NCBI GenBank assembly: GCA_963989385.1
Contig: OZ022499.1
Span: forward strand, 51,263,757 to 51,327,756
Direction of reading: 5' to 3'
Length of the DNA: 64,000 bases
DNA from: Ctena decussata
Taxonomy: Eukaryota > Mollusca > Bivalvia > Lucinida > Lucinidae
Shown: piece after piece, positions 22,795-33,376 of the stretch
Layout: every line of letters begins with the position of its first letter
How positions within the stretch are numbered: the stretch's first letter is position 1
Made by a program: the position numbers and the translations under genes
Notes under the pieces: model-generated
The model's input: only the letters and a program-made list of their open reading frames with translations
The model's database searches: none
Told to the model about the DNA's origin: nothing

Positions 22795-24980
22795 ACAAGA
22801 GGACCATTAGGTCCTGATCGCTCCTCTAAGCACTGAGACTGTCTTGTGATATGAACTTTTTGGACATTTGTTTTCAATATGAACTTACCAATCTTTTGTA
22901 CTAGACATAAGGTAAGACTGCCAAATGGTGGTTAGTAATGCAACCAGGCCTGATAGTTTCAGAGTAAAAAGACCTTAAAATATTCAAGCCAAGTTACCTT
23001 TACACAGTCTTCACGAAACTCTGTCTGACTGCCTGACATTGTCTGGTAAAAAATCATTCGGTCAGACTGGTAAAAATATTCAAAATTTTCAAGAACATTT
23101 TAATCATTTTACCAGATTCGGTCCTGTAAACTCTCACGGACTTTCGTGAACTCTGTTTTCACTTAGTGATCTTGACCTTTTTAAACATTCATATCTCAGC
23201 AACCACTGGCAAGAACCCTTCTATATTTGGAACATATTCGTATCATAGCATAACCTTTCATTACACAACACTTGGGGCTTAGGGGTCAAAAATTAGGTCA
23301 CACTCATAGTTTTATGACAAAGTTTTTTTAAACATTCTTATCTCAGCAACCACTGGCAAGAACCTTTCCATATTCGGAACATAATTATATTATGGCATAA
23401 CCTTTCATTACTTAACAGTATACCCCAGGAGCAGACCCTGGGGTGGGGCTTAAGGATAAAAAAATAGGTTACACTCACTTTAAAGTTTTACAGTTGTGTA
23501 TCTCTTGATTTACAGTTGTGTATCTCCTGAATTGATTCTTTTATATTTGCACTGTTGTTAGATATTGGTCCGAAGTTTTACGGAGTACCACCCCACCCCA
23601 AATAGTGACCTCGAGGTCAAGGTCATGCATTTAGAAATTTGGGGTTTTGTTGAAGTATCCTGATAGCATACTCTTCCATAGTGCTTGGGATGGATAAAGA
23701 TAAAGATAAAGAAGCTTTATTTAACGTCGCATATTCGAAACAGACAACATAAGCTCTGTAGAGCTTTTATTGCGACAAACAAGGTGTCCAGTAACAATTT
23801 ATACCTACCTGATGACTTAACTTATCTTCCTAGGACTACCCTTTACAGGTGAGCGTCAGCCAAGGGAGCTCCTAGTACCATTTTTTACACCTTTGGTAAG
23901 GCGCGGCCGGGACTTGAACTCAGGACCTTCCGTTCCCGAAGCGGTTTTAGTTTATACTTGATTACGTGCCAGTGTGGCTTGAGCTTTCACAAAACACTAC
24001 CCCCACCCCACTGGTTGACCCTGAAGTCAAGGTCATTGATAGAGAATTTTATTTTAAAGCTTTTGTTTATAAATTATTTTACAGCTTTTGTTTATAAATA
24101 TGTTGACAATACATGGACATGCTTGCATAAAGTTATTCGTAGTCCAAGCCATAGTGACAAATGCCTGTGAGGTTCAGGCCAGCTATGCTGTCATCGTCGG
24201 TGTCACACTTTACAACAAAGTTTTTTTTTTTTAAACTTTCAAATCTCAACAACCACTGGCAAGAATTTGGAACATCATCATACAGCAAATCCTTCTCTTC
24301 TGTAACATCATAACCCCCGGATGAGGCCTTGGGGTGAGGCATAGGGGTAAATAATTAGGACACACTCCTCAATTTAAAGTTTTACGACAAAGTTTTTTAA
24401 ACATTCACATCTCAACAACCACTGGCAGGAACCCTTCTGTATTTGGAACATATCATATCCTAGCTTAACCCCAGGATCAGATATTTGGGTGGGGTTTAGA
24501 GGTAAAAAATTAGGTCACAGTCACTTCAAGTTTTTTAAACATTCTTATCTCAACAACCACTGGCAAGAACCCTTCCATATTTGGAACATACATGTAATCA
24601 TATAATAGCATAACCTTTCATCACAGAACATTTCACCGCAGGGACAGATCCTCAGATGGGGCTTAGGGGTCAAAAAATAGGTCACACTCACTTTAGAGTT
24701 TTACAATTATGTATGTCTCCTTTTCTCGTGGATTCTTTTGATATTTGCACTGTAGTTATATTGGTTTACAGTTTTACAGAGTACCTCCCATGCCCCACTC
24801 AGTGACCTTCAGGTCAAGGTAATGGACTCTGAAGTCAAGGCCATTGATATTAAAATATGTTGACAATACATGGGCATGCTTGCATGATCTTTTTGTAAAG
24901 AGACATTGTGAAAAATGCCTGTGAGATGGGAAAGCCATCAGTTCAGGTGAGCTATTGTGTCAGGCAACAGCTCTTGTTGT
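22795..24980. repeat. 2.2-kb tandem-unit element, interrupted by a SINE
   Basis: It starts ACAAGAGGACCATTAGGTCC and ends GCTCTTGTTGTC, so a short ACAAGAG motif is inverted at the ends. The body repeats CATCTCAGCAACCACTGGC, AAGAACCCTTC, TTTGGAACATA and ACTCACTTTAAAGTTTTAC blocks at irregular spacing, and carries GAGGTCAAGGTCATG-type motifs. A SINE-like insertion lies at 23690-23945. Confidence 0.7.
23690..23945 (-). mobile_element. tRNA-derived SINE, third type
   Basis: On the minus strand the head has a B-box-like GAGTTCAAGTCCCGGCC after GAACGGAAGGTCCT, and the far end reads AAAGCTTCTTTATCTTTATC. A GATAAA microsatellite tail lies at the left. No clear duplication was seen. Confidence 0.6.
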
Positions 24981-25156
24981 CTAAGCTTTGACTTTGAGTT
25001 GTGTGATATCATCTGAAGGAGAGTTGTGAAAAAGAAGGAAAAACAAAAGCCCAACATTTAGTTTCCCCGTCAAAAAGCCCTGAGTACATCCTTAACATTT
25101 TGTGCTTCAAACTCCAGTAAACAGTGACTTAACACTGTGACTAAAATTTTTCTTAC

Positions 25157-25273
25157 CTTTTTATACACCAAATAGTTTGGGTTATCTTCTTGGCTAATTT
25201 GCCCATTTCCAAACATCAAAGCATTGGGCAAAGAACTTGGCAAGGACTCAGTCCTCTTGTTGTATCGATGGCC
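25157..25273 (-). CDS. Candidate coding exon, possibly VASH C-terminal
   Basis: On the minus strand a 39-codon block reads GHRYNKRTESLPSSLP at the start and NPNYLVYKK at the end. It has a strong donor, AAAAAG then GTAAGA, and a fair acceptor, ATGGCTCAG. Both borders are phase 0. The serine- and basic-rich composition resembles the disordered C-terminal tail of vasohibins, but I see no homology that proves it. The frame also has an in-frame ATG at 25282, so it could be the first coding exon of an unrelated gene. Exon 10 of VASH ends in phase 2, so direct joining would need another exon or skipping of exon 10. Confidence 0.35.
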
Positions 25274-26392
25274 CTGAGCCATTACAACACCTCTCATAGA
25301 TTACAACTATTCCCATCGACTTATCACAAAATTACTTCCTGACACATGGAGCTATGATGTGGTACCCATCTTGCTGCTATGGCACAAAACCACAGAAAAC
25401 TGCACTTCCTACCACATATTCCCTATCTTACACAGTGTGGGAGTCTTCTTCTAATATTCTCCACAGAAAAATATAATGTACATAACACCACACTGAGATC
25501 ATATCATACAGCTGACTACCTTAAAGTGAGTTTATATCCTTCTGGAATACATGCCAGCAAAACACTGATTCATATATTCGTACATAATATGCAAAAATCA
25601 GTCAACAGCATTTTGAATATAAAATTAACCCTGTAAGAAAGCATTTCTGTCTTGAGAATCAATCAATAGTGTGATAGGTTTCACTTGAACTGCATATTCT
25701 CAGCCACACTTCCCAGTAGCGCTATAGCACTATAGACACAGAAGCTCTCCAAGTTATTTTTATCCGATTGATTCAAGCTATTAACAGAAACACATATCTG
25801 TTCTTCTACTACAGATGTAACTGTAAATGTATGCAGCCTTTCTCTGTTATTGTTCTGAAGGAGCTCTTAGCAAATCACACCACTTTTGTAGTTAATAAAA
25901 TCATCATATCTTTGATCTTTCTAAATATTTACACGAGTTTCAGATAAGATGAGTATTTGCAGAGAATTCGGAGACAATTTCTATTATTTCTTCATCAAAA
26001 CCTCATTACAAACCAACATGATGATGTCGCTCTAATTATGGGCCAAAACAAACTTTAATATAGGAACAGAAAAATTGTCCCAAATTGTAATCAAAGATTC
26101 CTCTTGTCTGAAGCTCAGATTTCCCATAAAACAGTTGCCTCCACATTTTCAACACTCTGAACACATTAGCACTATCACTTACATTTTATGGCTGATGCTT
26201 GCTTTACAGATTTAGTTTAGAATCTATACTTTTGAAACTTAAAAGCAAATAATTTTCATTCCCAACAAATTTACCCATGATGCAGGACTAGCTATACTAA
26301 CTTGAGGAATGGGCTTTGCCTTTTATATGCAGTGCCCAAGATACAGTGGGCCTGTAACCCCCACTGCCCCTACTGTAGAAATGATAATCACT

Positions 26393-26561
26393 ACCTTAGC
26401 CTTCTTCAATGGGCAATATTTCAATTTCATTTCATCTGATGTAATGATATCGTTTCTACCCCTACCGCCACTAGGCCATGGGAAATCTTTAATGTTTATT
26501 CTTACTGGAATCTTCTCATGCATTGTCTGACCATACTGACTGGCCATTTACCATTAAAGCA
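26393..26561 (-). CDS. Candidate VASH terminal or internal exon
   Basis: On the minus strand an acceptor TTGTTTTAG ends at 26562. Joined to VASH exon 10 (phase 2) it adds GALMVNGQSVWSDNA and then a stop at 26516-26518, a plausible short final exon. A second open frame in the same segment reads QTMHEKIPVRINIKDFPWPS and leads to KKAK before GTAGTG at about 26393. That frame, entered in phase 2 through an acceptor at GGCCAG, would exit in phase 0 and fit the 25.2-kb candidate. I cannot tell which, if either, is used. Confidence 0.3.
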
Positions 26562-26639
26562 CTAAAACAAGCAGATCCCCACAATTAAATAAAAAAAAAA
26601 CGTTTCTTCCTGGCGTTATATATCATACTGAGAATTCAG

Positions 26640-26770
26640 ACTGGAGGCAGGAGGACAGTGTAGATCCAAATGACGTGGCTCTATAGTCTTAGAGCCACCT
26701 CCTCTGGATCTATGCTGTTTGCAGTATTCAACTTTTTTCATTTTGACGCTTTCAGGGCTAAGAATTAAGG
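26640..26770. mobile_element. Diverged family C MITE
   Basis: The palindrome AGATCCAAATGACGTGGCTC with GAGCCACCTCCTCTGGATCT, then ATGCTGTTTGC and TTTGACGCTTTCAGGG, is in family order. Confidence 0.6.
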
Positions 26771-27799
26771 GATATGTGACCGAGAAATTTTCAAGGCAGC
26801 TTTTTTTATTTTTTTTTATTTTCTGTTATCCTTATCCAGAAACATTTTGTGATGTTAAAATTGTTCCACACTCAACTATGAATATATAATAAGAAAAAAA
26901 ATATAATGAAATCTATAATTTTCACTCTGATGTAACATCAAAAAATTTGTGAAAAAAGCATAACAGACTTTACAGAGCTCAGCTGTCAGACCTGTCCAAA
27001 ACACCAGGTCCAATTATTTCTATTTTTCCTTCCAAGATATAATGTTTAAATACAGAATATAAAGGAATTATCACTGAGTAGTCCATCATAAAAAGCTGGC
27101 TTAGCTCACAAATACAGTTTTTAGCCATGGAGAAATGACAGTTTTCCAATTTGATGGGCACCTGCTGCCTTTAATTAGCTAAATTCTCATTAATTCTGTA
27201 ATGGAGAAGTCTTTTTCTGTTAACCTTTACCATCAAATATATCCTACTGTGCTGGCATTTCAATATTTTCATGTTAGTATTGATTTTTACATCACTATAG
27301 TTTTTTCTGACCGCATATTTACTGATGTTCTTACATTCCTAGCTTCTCATCCACCATCTTGAATTTATAATTTCCGCCAATCAGTAACGAGATAATTCAT
27401 TGGCTGCTGAAGCTGGTAAACAGATTTCTCTCCCATAATAAAAGTCGATTATGCTTTACACAGTTATTTCCCCTATAATAAAACCCTATAATAAAATGCT
27501 GTATGAGACTAAATTATATACTACTGAGACAAAAGAATTTTTGATGATAGAACTTCTCAGCCTTTTCAAATTTCATGAAATTAAAGCAGCAAATTAAATG
27601 TGATAGTAAGAATTAATGCATATAAGAAACATACAGGTAGATCTACATGCTGGTAATTCCTTTGCAGTTTCTTAGTGAGAATTAGTAAATACCTAAATAC
27701 AAGGAATTTAAGGACATGTGCTGGTTATATAAGCGTTAAATTTACATATACATGCTGTTCTGAGTGATCATGGGATAAATATTAAAAATATTATAAACA

Positions 27800-27822
27800 G
27801 TCTCTCTCTCTCTCTCTCTCTC
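27800..27822. repeat. (CT)n microsatellite
   Basis: Eleven CT units in a row. Confidence 0.95.
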
Positions 27823-28079
27823 ATTAAATCAATTTAGAAATTTACAGTAAGTAAAAATGAAATGTTTTAATAACTATAAACTTTTCAAAGCTCTTTATTA
27901 TTATAAGCATATATTTTCTTGTTTTTCTGATTCTTTAAGGTGCAATTATGTATGTTAAAATATTAAGTTTAGTAGAATGTCATATAGACAGCAATAGAAA
28001 CTTCAATTATATATACATATATATGTTGTATTAAAATGTTGTGAAATTTGGAAATAAAAGTTAAGTAAAAAAAAAAAAG

Positions 28080-28262
28080 AGCTGTCTGACAGAAGTGTTA
28101 AAAAAAGATCCAAATGAGATGACTCACCATGAGCCACCTCATCTGTAACTACACTATTTGCCTCTAGTTTTTGAATTCTCAATACGATAGAACTGGGACA
28201 ATTTTTTTTTGTTGAAACTTTGCAAATGTAAATTTTGTCTTCTCTTTGACAAATTAAGGGTT
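28080..28262. mobile_element. Family C MITE
   Basis: Core GAGATGACTCACCATGAGCC and CACCTCATCTG, then GCAAATGTAAATTTTGTCTT and AAATTAAGGGTTT at the right end. The left end is eroded beside a poly-A run. Confidence 0.65.
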
Positions 28263-28477
28263 TACATGATGACAAAATGTCTTGGATGTGGTCTAAAGAA
28301 TATTATAATACAATGTGAATTTAAAATTAGCCTACCTAATTGCAAATATATGTAATGGCCTTGAACTGAAATTGTGAAATAGGAAAAGGGGTCCAAGACT
28401 GCATTATACATTCCATAAGCTCTAGATTGTAGTGTGTGACACCTGCTGCACATGTGAGATCTGATAAGAGACTCTCA

Positions 28478-28634
28478 GTGCTCCAGATAATTTAGGGATA
28501 AATTATTATTTCTCCATAAAAACTTTTCGCTGAGACAGTTCTAATGAGGGGCCACAACATGTTTTCATGGAGAAACAGACAAAAAAAATATCCCTGAATT
28601 ATCCTCAAACCCCAACTTATCTGGAGCTGTGACT
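28478..28634. mobile_element. Palindromic MITE, family D
   Basis: The ends GTGCTCCAGATAATTTAGGG and CCCCAACTTATCTGGAGC are inverted. The core has GAGACAGTTCTAATGAGGGG and CCACAACATG. About 157 bp, non-coding. Confidence 0.7.
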
Positions 28635-28984
28635 CTCAAAATATTTCTTCAAAGATAATCCCTTTGTCTGGTGATTTTATGCAATGAAAAATATTCATAA
28701 CTAAGCAGTTTTTGTTTAGTTTTTCATAAAATGTACATTATTTTACATATTTTTTACATATTACATTTCTGCAAAGGGACCTAAATACAAGACAAAAGAT
28801 AGCATATCTTTGAATTTTTATTTATATATTTATCACAGTCAACAATATGAGATACTTTTACTGGCAAGGAAATAAATAAATTAAAAATCTCTATTAAAAA
28901 ACAACAACAACAAAAAAAAGCATCAAAAGTTATACAAGCAAAATGTTCACATTCAAGCCACCCATCATATATACCTTAATGACC

Positions 28985-29095
28985 CTAAATATTTGGACAG
29001 ACAGGTCTGAGCAAACATTGTAGACCTAGATCTAACTGCTCCCCATGGAGCAGTTTGATCAGAGTCTTCAACATTTGCCATCCACTAAGCATCAT
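28985..29095. mobile_element. Short palindromic MITE, family B
   Basis: CTAACTGCTCCCCATGGAGC with AGTTTGATCAGAGTC, inside AGCAAACATTGTAGACC and CAACATTTGCC arms. Confidence 0.65.
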
Positions 29096-29207
29096 TTGGA
29101 TGCATTAATGTGTGTAAATTCCACTTTCTAAGAATTTTCAAACAATAACTGTCTGACTTTCAGGTGTCCGAATTTTAGGGTCATTAAGGTAAGACATGTG
29201 CAAGCAG

Positions 29208-29455
29208 TATTTAAGGTGTATGGATATACCACCAGGTTTTCTGCCTTTTTTTTCACCAAGGGAAACAACTTTAGTGACTTTCTGTTTGCTTCCCTGGATG
29301 ATGAAGCCCTTCCAAAAGGGGGTCTACTCTTAAAGGAAATAATTTGCTCCTTGGGGAGCACATTTTTTCCTTTAAGAGTTGACCCAATTTTGAAGGAAGG
29401 CAATAATTATGTCAGATTTGCTTCCCCTGAAAGGGTAACCAGTTGCCTTAAAAGA
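29208..29455. mobile_element. Palindromic MITE, family E
   Basis: GTCTACTCTTAAAGGAAAT leads to TTTGCTCCTTGGGGAGCACA, then TTTCCTTTAAGAGTTGACCC. Outer arms are GGTGTATGGATATACCACC and TTCCCCTGAAAGGGTAACC. Confidence 0.7.
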
Positions 29456-29755
29456 CTCAAATTACACTCTGCATGAAAACAAAAACTCAGATCAAAATTG
29501 GACAAATGTGCAGTCTGATCTGAAGCTTCTCTGTTCAGGCAGGCCACAATTTACCTTCTATGATGGTGTGGCATGATTATTTATTAAACTTCTATGAAAC
29601 AATGCTCTAAAACTCCATAAAATACTCTAAAACTCCACAAAAACAGCAAAACGTCATTCAATACAAAAACATACAAAATGGGTATTATGACATAATATTA
29701 AAGAGAGATATATTCAGCAAAGTCTAAATATAAAACAAACTCAATATAAAATTAT

Positions 29756-29980
29756 ATGAGTCTCGACACGACAAACCAACGATTCTGCATGAGGGCCCAG
29801 CGAATCAGCCTGGGCATCTGTCCAGTCTGATCTGAGTCTTTGCTGCCTGTGTGGAGCTACGAGTAGCACCCCAAAGAGCACACAGCCAAGGCTTTCATAA
29901 GACTGGGAGGATGTCCAGGACGATCTGAGTCTTTGCATGGCCCACATGCCACTTTGTTGGTTTTGCCATGTGGCAGCACA
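29756..29980. mobile_element. Palindromic MITE, family A
   Basis: CGACACGACAAACCAACGAT on the left; GCCACTTTGTTGGTTTTGCC on the right; GAATCAGCCTGGGCATCTG and CGATCTGAGTC arms inside. Confidence 0.7.
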
Positions 29981-30370
29981 TTTTGTTTACCACACTGGAC
30001 AACAACACTCTATACACCTCAAACTTAACAGATCTGATCATACCCAGTTATGGCATGATTCATGCCAGTGCATTTTAAGAATGACAATTTATATAATTCT
30101 TGCCAGTCTGACCAGACTGGCATATAACTTACGACTGACTGTTCTTAAAACAGCCTGGTTTGAATCATGCCATTGTGTTGGTCAGATCTATTTACTCAGA
30201 TTAATCAGTATCAGTCTTTAAGTATAAAATGATACCCAGCAGATACATGTCATCAAAATGATGTCATACTGACCAGATCATTCTGCATATCTACCCAGAG
30301 AGATCAGACCCTTTGCCCACCCCCCACTCAAATACAACCGTTAATAAAAGCATCCCAAACGACTGCGTGA

Positions 30371-31082
30371 TACCCTGCCACTGCAAACCTTTTTCACACA
30401 CGGATTTTTTCCAGATTTATGCATGTATATAGCCGGCGGCAGGGGGAGATAACTCCCATGGGGTAAATTTGAGCATCACTGGAGGCTTTCATCACTTTGA
30501 TCATTTGCTGAAAGTTTCAGAAAAATTGCTTCAAACTCTGATTTTATATGGAATTTTTCATGATTTTATACATGTATATAGTCCCAGGGCAGGGGCAGAT
30601 AACCCCCGATGATAAAATTTCTATGCTTATAAAAAGCTTTTGTTACTTCGATCATGTTTGTGAAGTTTCATCATGATACTCTACGTAGTAAAGGAACTAG
30701 AGGCCAGAAACCGTTTTTTGTACATTGACAAGTGCCATAACTCTGTCAGAAATTAACGAAATTTGCCCATTAACAATCCCAAGTGAGACATTCTCGGTAC
30801 TAATGCATATGCAAAATTTGAAGGAAATCCGTTGATAAATACTTAAGTTATCGAACGGAAACGAAGTGCGGACGGACGGACAGACGGACGTACGTACATA
30901 CGATGGACGGAAGGACAGACATACGGACAGCCAACGTGAAAACATAATACCCCGCCACTAACGAAGGGAAACGAAGTGCAGATGGACGGACAGACGGACG
31001 TAGGTACGACGGACGGACGGACAGACACAAGGACAGCCAACGTGAAAACATAATACCCTGCCACTACGGTGTGGCGGGGTAT
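30371..31082. repeat. Element with terminal CCCCGCCACT hairpin
   Basis: The left end ATACCCTGCCACT is inverted to the right end GGCGGGGTAT. The right end itself is a hairpin, ATACCCTGCCACTACGGTGT then GGCGGGGTAT. The last 230 bp is duplicated: two blocks of GGACGGACAGACGGACGTA, each ending AACGTGAAAACATAATACC. The minus-strand frames here are low-complexity. Confidence 0.65.
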
Positions 31083-31350
31083 AAAAATCTAGATACGTCT
31101 ATAAGACAAATCTAAATTTTGGGAGAATATATGACCAGTTTACATAATTTTGGGGCATTTTAAAATGCCCCTATCTTGAAATCATATAAATAGGAATTTG
31201 ATGATAATGTCTAGATTTCTGTTTAATAATTCTAAAAAAAAAAGGAACATTTCGGCACCTTATTAAAATCACCTTAGAAAGGCTGTCCTAATGATGGGCG
31301 CAACATATGTTTTTATGGAGGAATAAGATACTTTATCACAGAACTTTCTT

Positions 31351-31590
31351 TCAGGTGTATGGGTACACCTCCATGGTTTACCGCCATTCTAACAAAGGGG
31401 ACTAACTTTTGTGACTTCCTGTTTGCTTCCCTGGGAAAAGAAACCCTTCAAAAAAGGGGTCTACTCTTAAAGGAAAGAATTTGCTCCTAGAGGAGCAATT
31501 AAATTCTTTCCTTTAGAGTTGACTTCCACTGCAAAAGCAGGCAAATATGAAAATGGCAAAGTTGCTTCCCCTGAAAGAGTACCCATTCAT
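31351..31590. mobile_element. Palindromic MITE, family E
   Basis: Ends are TCAGGTGTATGGGTACACC and TTCCCCTGAAAGAGTACCC. Core is AAGGAAAGAATTTGCTCCTA with GGAGCAATTAAATTCTTTCC. A family D fragment (GTCCTAATGATGGGCGCAAC) lies just left at about 31285-31340. Confidence 0.75.
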
Positions 31591-32712
31591 CTTAAATGCT
31601 CCTCTTTCCTGGAACTCAGCAGACACTGGAAAACGGGCCTTTATCAGCACTTTTTAGTACAACAGAAATACAACAAGCAGCTACATCAACATCAAACAGT
31701 TTTTGCAGAAGACTATTTCCATTAAAACATGTGCATTGCATCAAATACTGTAAACCTCATATATTTTTTGTATTTTCTTATTTGGACCAGTCACTTTGTC
31801 CCATCAGAGTATGCTGCGTAAATCTGATGGAAAACAGTGCAGACATGTCTGTCCTAATATTTATCAAACTTGTCACAAATTTGTTCAGCCCAGCCAGAGC
31901 TATGCAGATCTGAGATTTTCATATTCTAATCTGATATTCTCCCAGATTGGTATGTTCTCTCTTTTTCTCAGCACTACTCTGTTTCGCAGATCCAGATCTG
32001 AAAAAAGGTAAGGGCAATAACTCTTAAAGGACTATATCTGAGGTAACACATACATGTGCCTATAAGGTTGTACAAAAAAAAAAATTGTTTATTCTCAAAT
32101 AATCAGAACAGAACAGAACAAAGCTTTATTGATAAACTCCGGCCACTCTATGGTGGCATAAGAGCAAACAGTACAAATACATGCAAAAATGTAAAAAAAA
32201 AAAAAAACCCAAAAAACATAAGAATATGCAATAAAGTTGTACAGAACAATGAAAACAGTGATTTTTAACAATACTCTGAATACACTGAAAAGAAGAGTTT
32301 CACCAGTGCAGTTAAGACACAGTTTCTATAGATGTTAAACAGCATTGGATGGACATTATATGTTACAGCATTGGATGGACATTATAATATTCTTATGGCC
32401 CTTTTTGACAATATGCTTGTCATACAATTCCAGAAAAATATACATGTATACTCAGTATGTTATCCCATGTCAAGAATATTATTCCATATACAGACCTGAT
32501 TAAACACTTATTTTCACTATACCTGCACCCATCACAACAAAGAGTTATTGTAAAAGCTACATAAAATCTGGCATGTCTGTACACAAAAGGTAAAATATTT
32601 ATAAGCAATACCTTGGTACATTAAGACATTGGCCATAACAAACAGTTTAGGCAAAAAAAGTTGTAGAATCATACCTAACCCATACTGCCAACCTATGTAC
32701 AATAGGACATCA

Positions 32713-32942
32713 GGGCCTATTTGTTGAATGTATCGTTAGCTAAACAAAGTTGTTAGTCAAGGAGTCGTTCAGTCTTCCAGTACACATTAAAATCAAGGGT
32801 GCTAATACATTGTATTTTCTGTGCAGTGCAAAAGCTTCTCACATTTTTAAGCAAAAAATGGCAGTGTTTTCGCATACAATTCATTTGAATAATTAACGTC
32901 TTTTTAACTTACAATATTGTTAGTTTTGAACATTGGGGGCCA
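32713..32942. mobile_element. Palindromic MITE, family F
   Basis: AAACAAAGTTGTTAGTCAAG on the left; TTACAATATTGTTAG on the right; centre GTGCAAAAGCTTCTCACATT then TTTAAGCAAAAAATGGCAG. One central arm is partly deleted. Confidence 0.65.
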
Positions 32943-33225
32943 GGGGCCGTATTTATAAAATGACTTACGTGGTTGCTATGCTGTTGCTAGGGTTGAATTT
33001 CTATGAAGGAAATTCCCCACAACTACAAAATATGCTCTGGAGGAACAGTCTGTTTACATTTCTTTGAAGGAGATTCCCTACAACTACGAAATTTGCTCTG
33101 GAGGAACAGTCTTTTTAGACTGTTCCTCCAGAGCAAATTTCTTAGTTGTAGGGAATCTCCTTCATAGAAATTCAACCCTAGCAACAGCATAGCAACCACT
33201 TAAGTCGTTTTATAAATAAGGCCCC
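32943..33225. mobile_element. Long-arm palindromic MITE, family G, beside VASH exon 10
   Basis: Outer ends are GGGGCCGTATTTATAAAATG and the complement of GGGGCCTTATTTATAAAACG. Arms of over 80 bases include GGTTGCTATGCTGTTGCTAG and CTCTGGAGGAACAGTC. The left arm carries an extra internal copy of the GAAGGAGATTCCC to GGAACAGTC segment. The right end stops about 10 bases from the exon 10 donor. Confidence 0.85.
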
Positions 33226-33236
33226 AGATTACTTAC

Positions 33237-33376
33237 CCTTGGTAAACTTTAATGGCCTGAGTGAGACTGGAATGAGGTGGTACAGAATGAAACTTTGAAT
33301 GTTTGGCTGACTCCAAGTCAACGAACGACAATGACTTCCTCGGTGAACACGTCTGTGGCAGGGTCCAAGACTTTGC
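33237..33376 (-). CDS. VASH: VASH exon 10 (C-terminal tail)
   Basis: Acceptor TATTGTTGCAG, donor GTAAGT. The exon encodes 46 codons starting AKSWTLPQTCSPRKSL and ending AIKVYQ, and leaves two bases (phase 2). It is Ser/Lys-rich like vertebrate VASH tails. MITEs sit on both sides: family G about 10 bases past its donor and family A about 100 bases before its acceptor. Confidence 0.82.

Noticed and set aside
30697..31064. Minus-strand frames rich in SVRPSVRPS
   Set aside because: They translate the GGACGGACAGACGGACG repeat.
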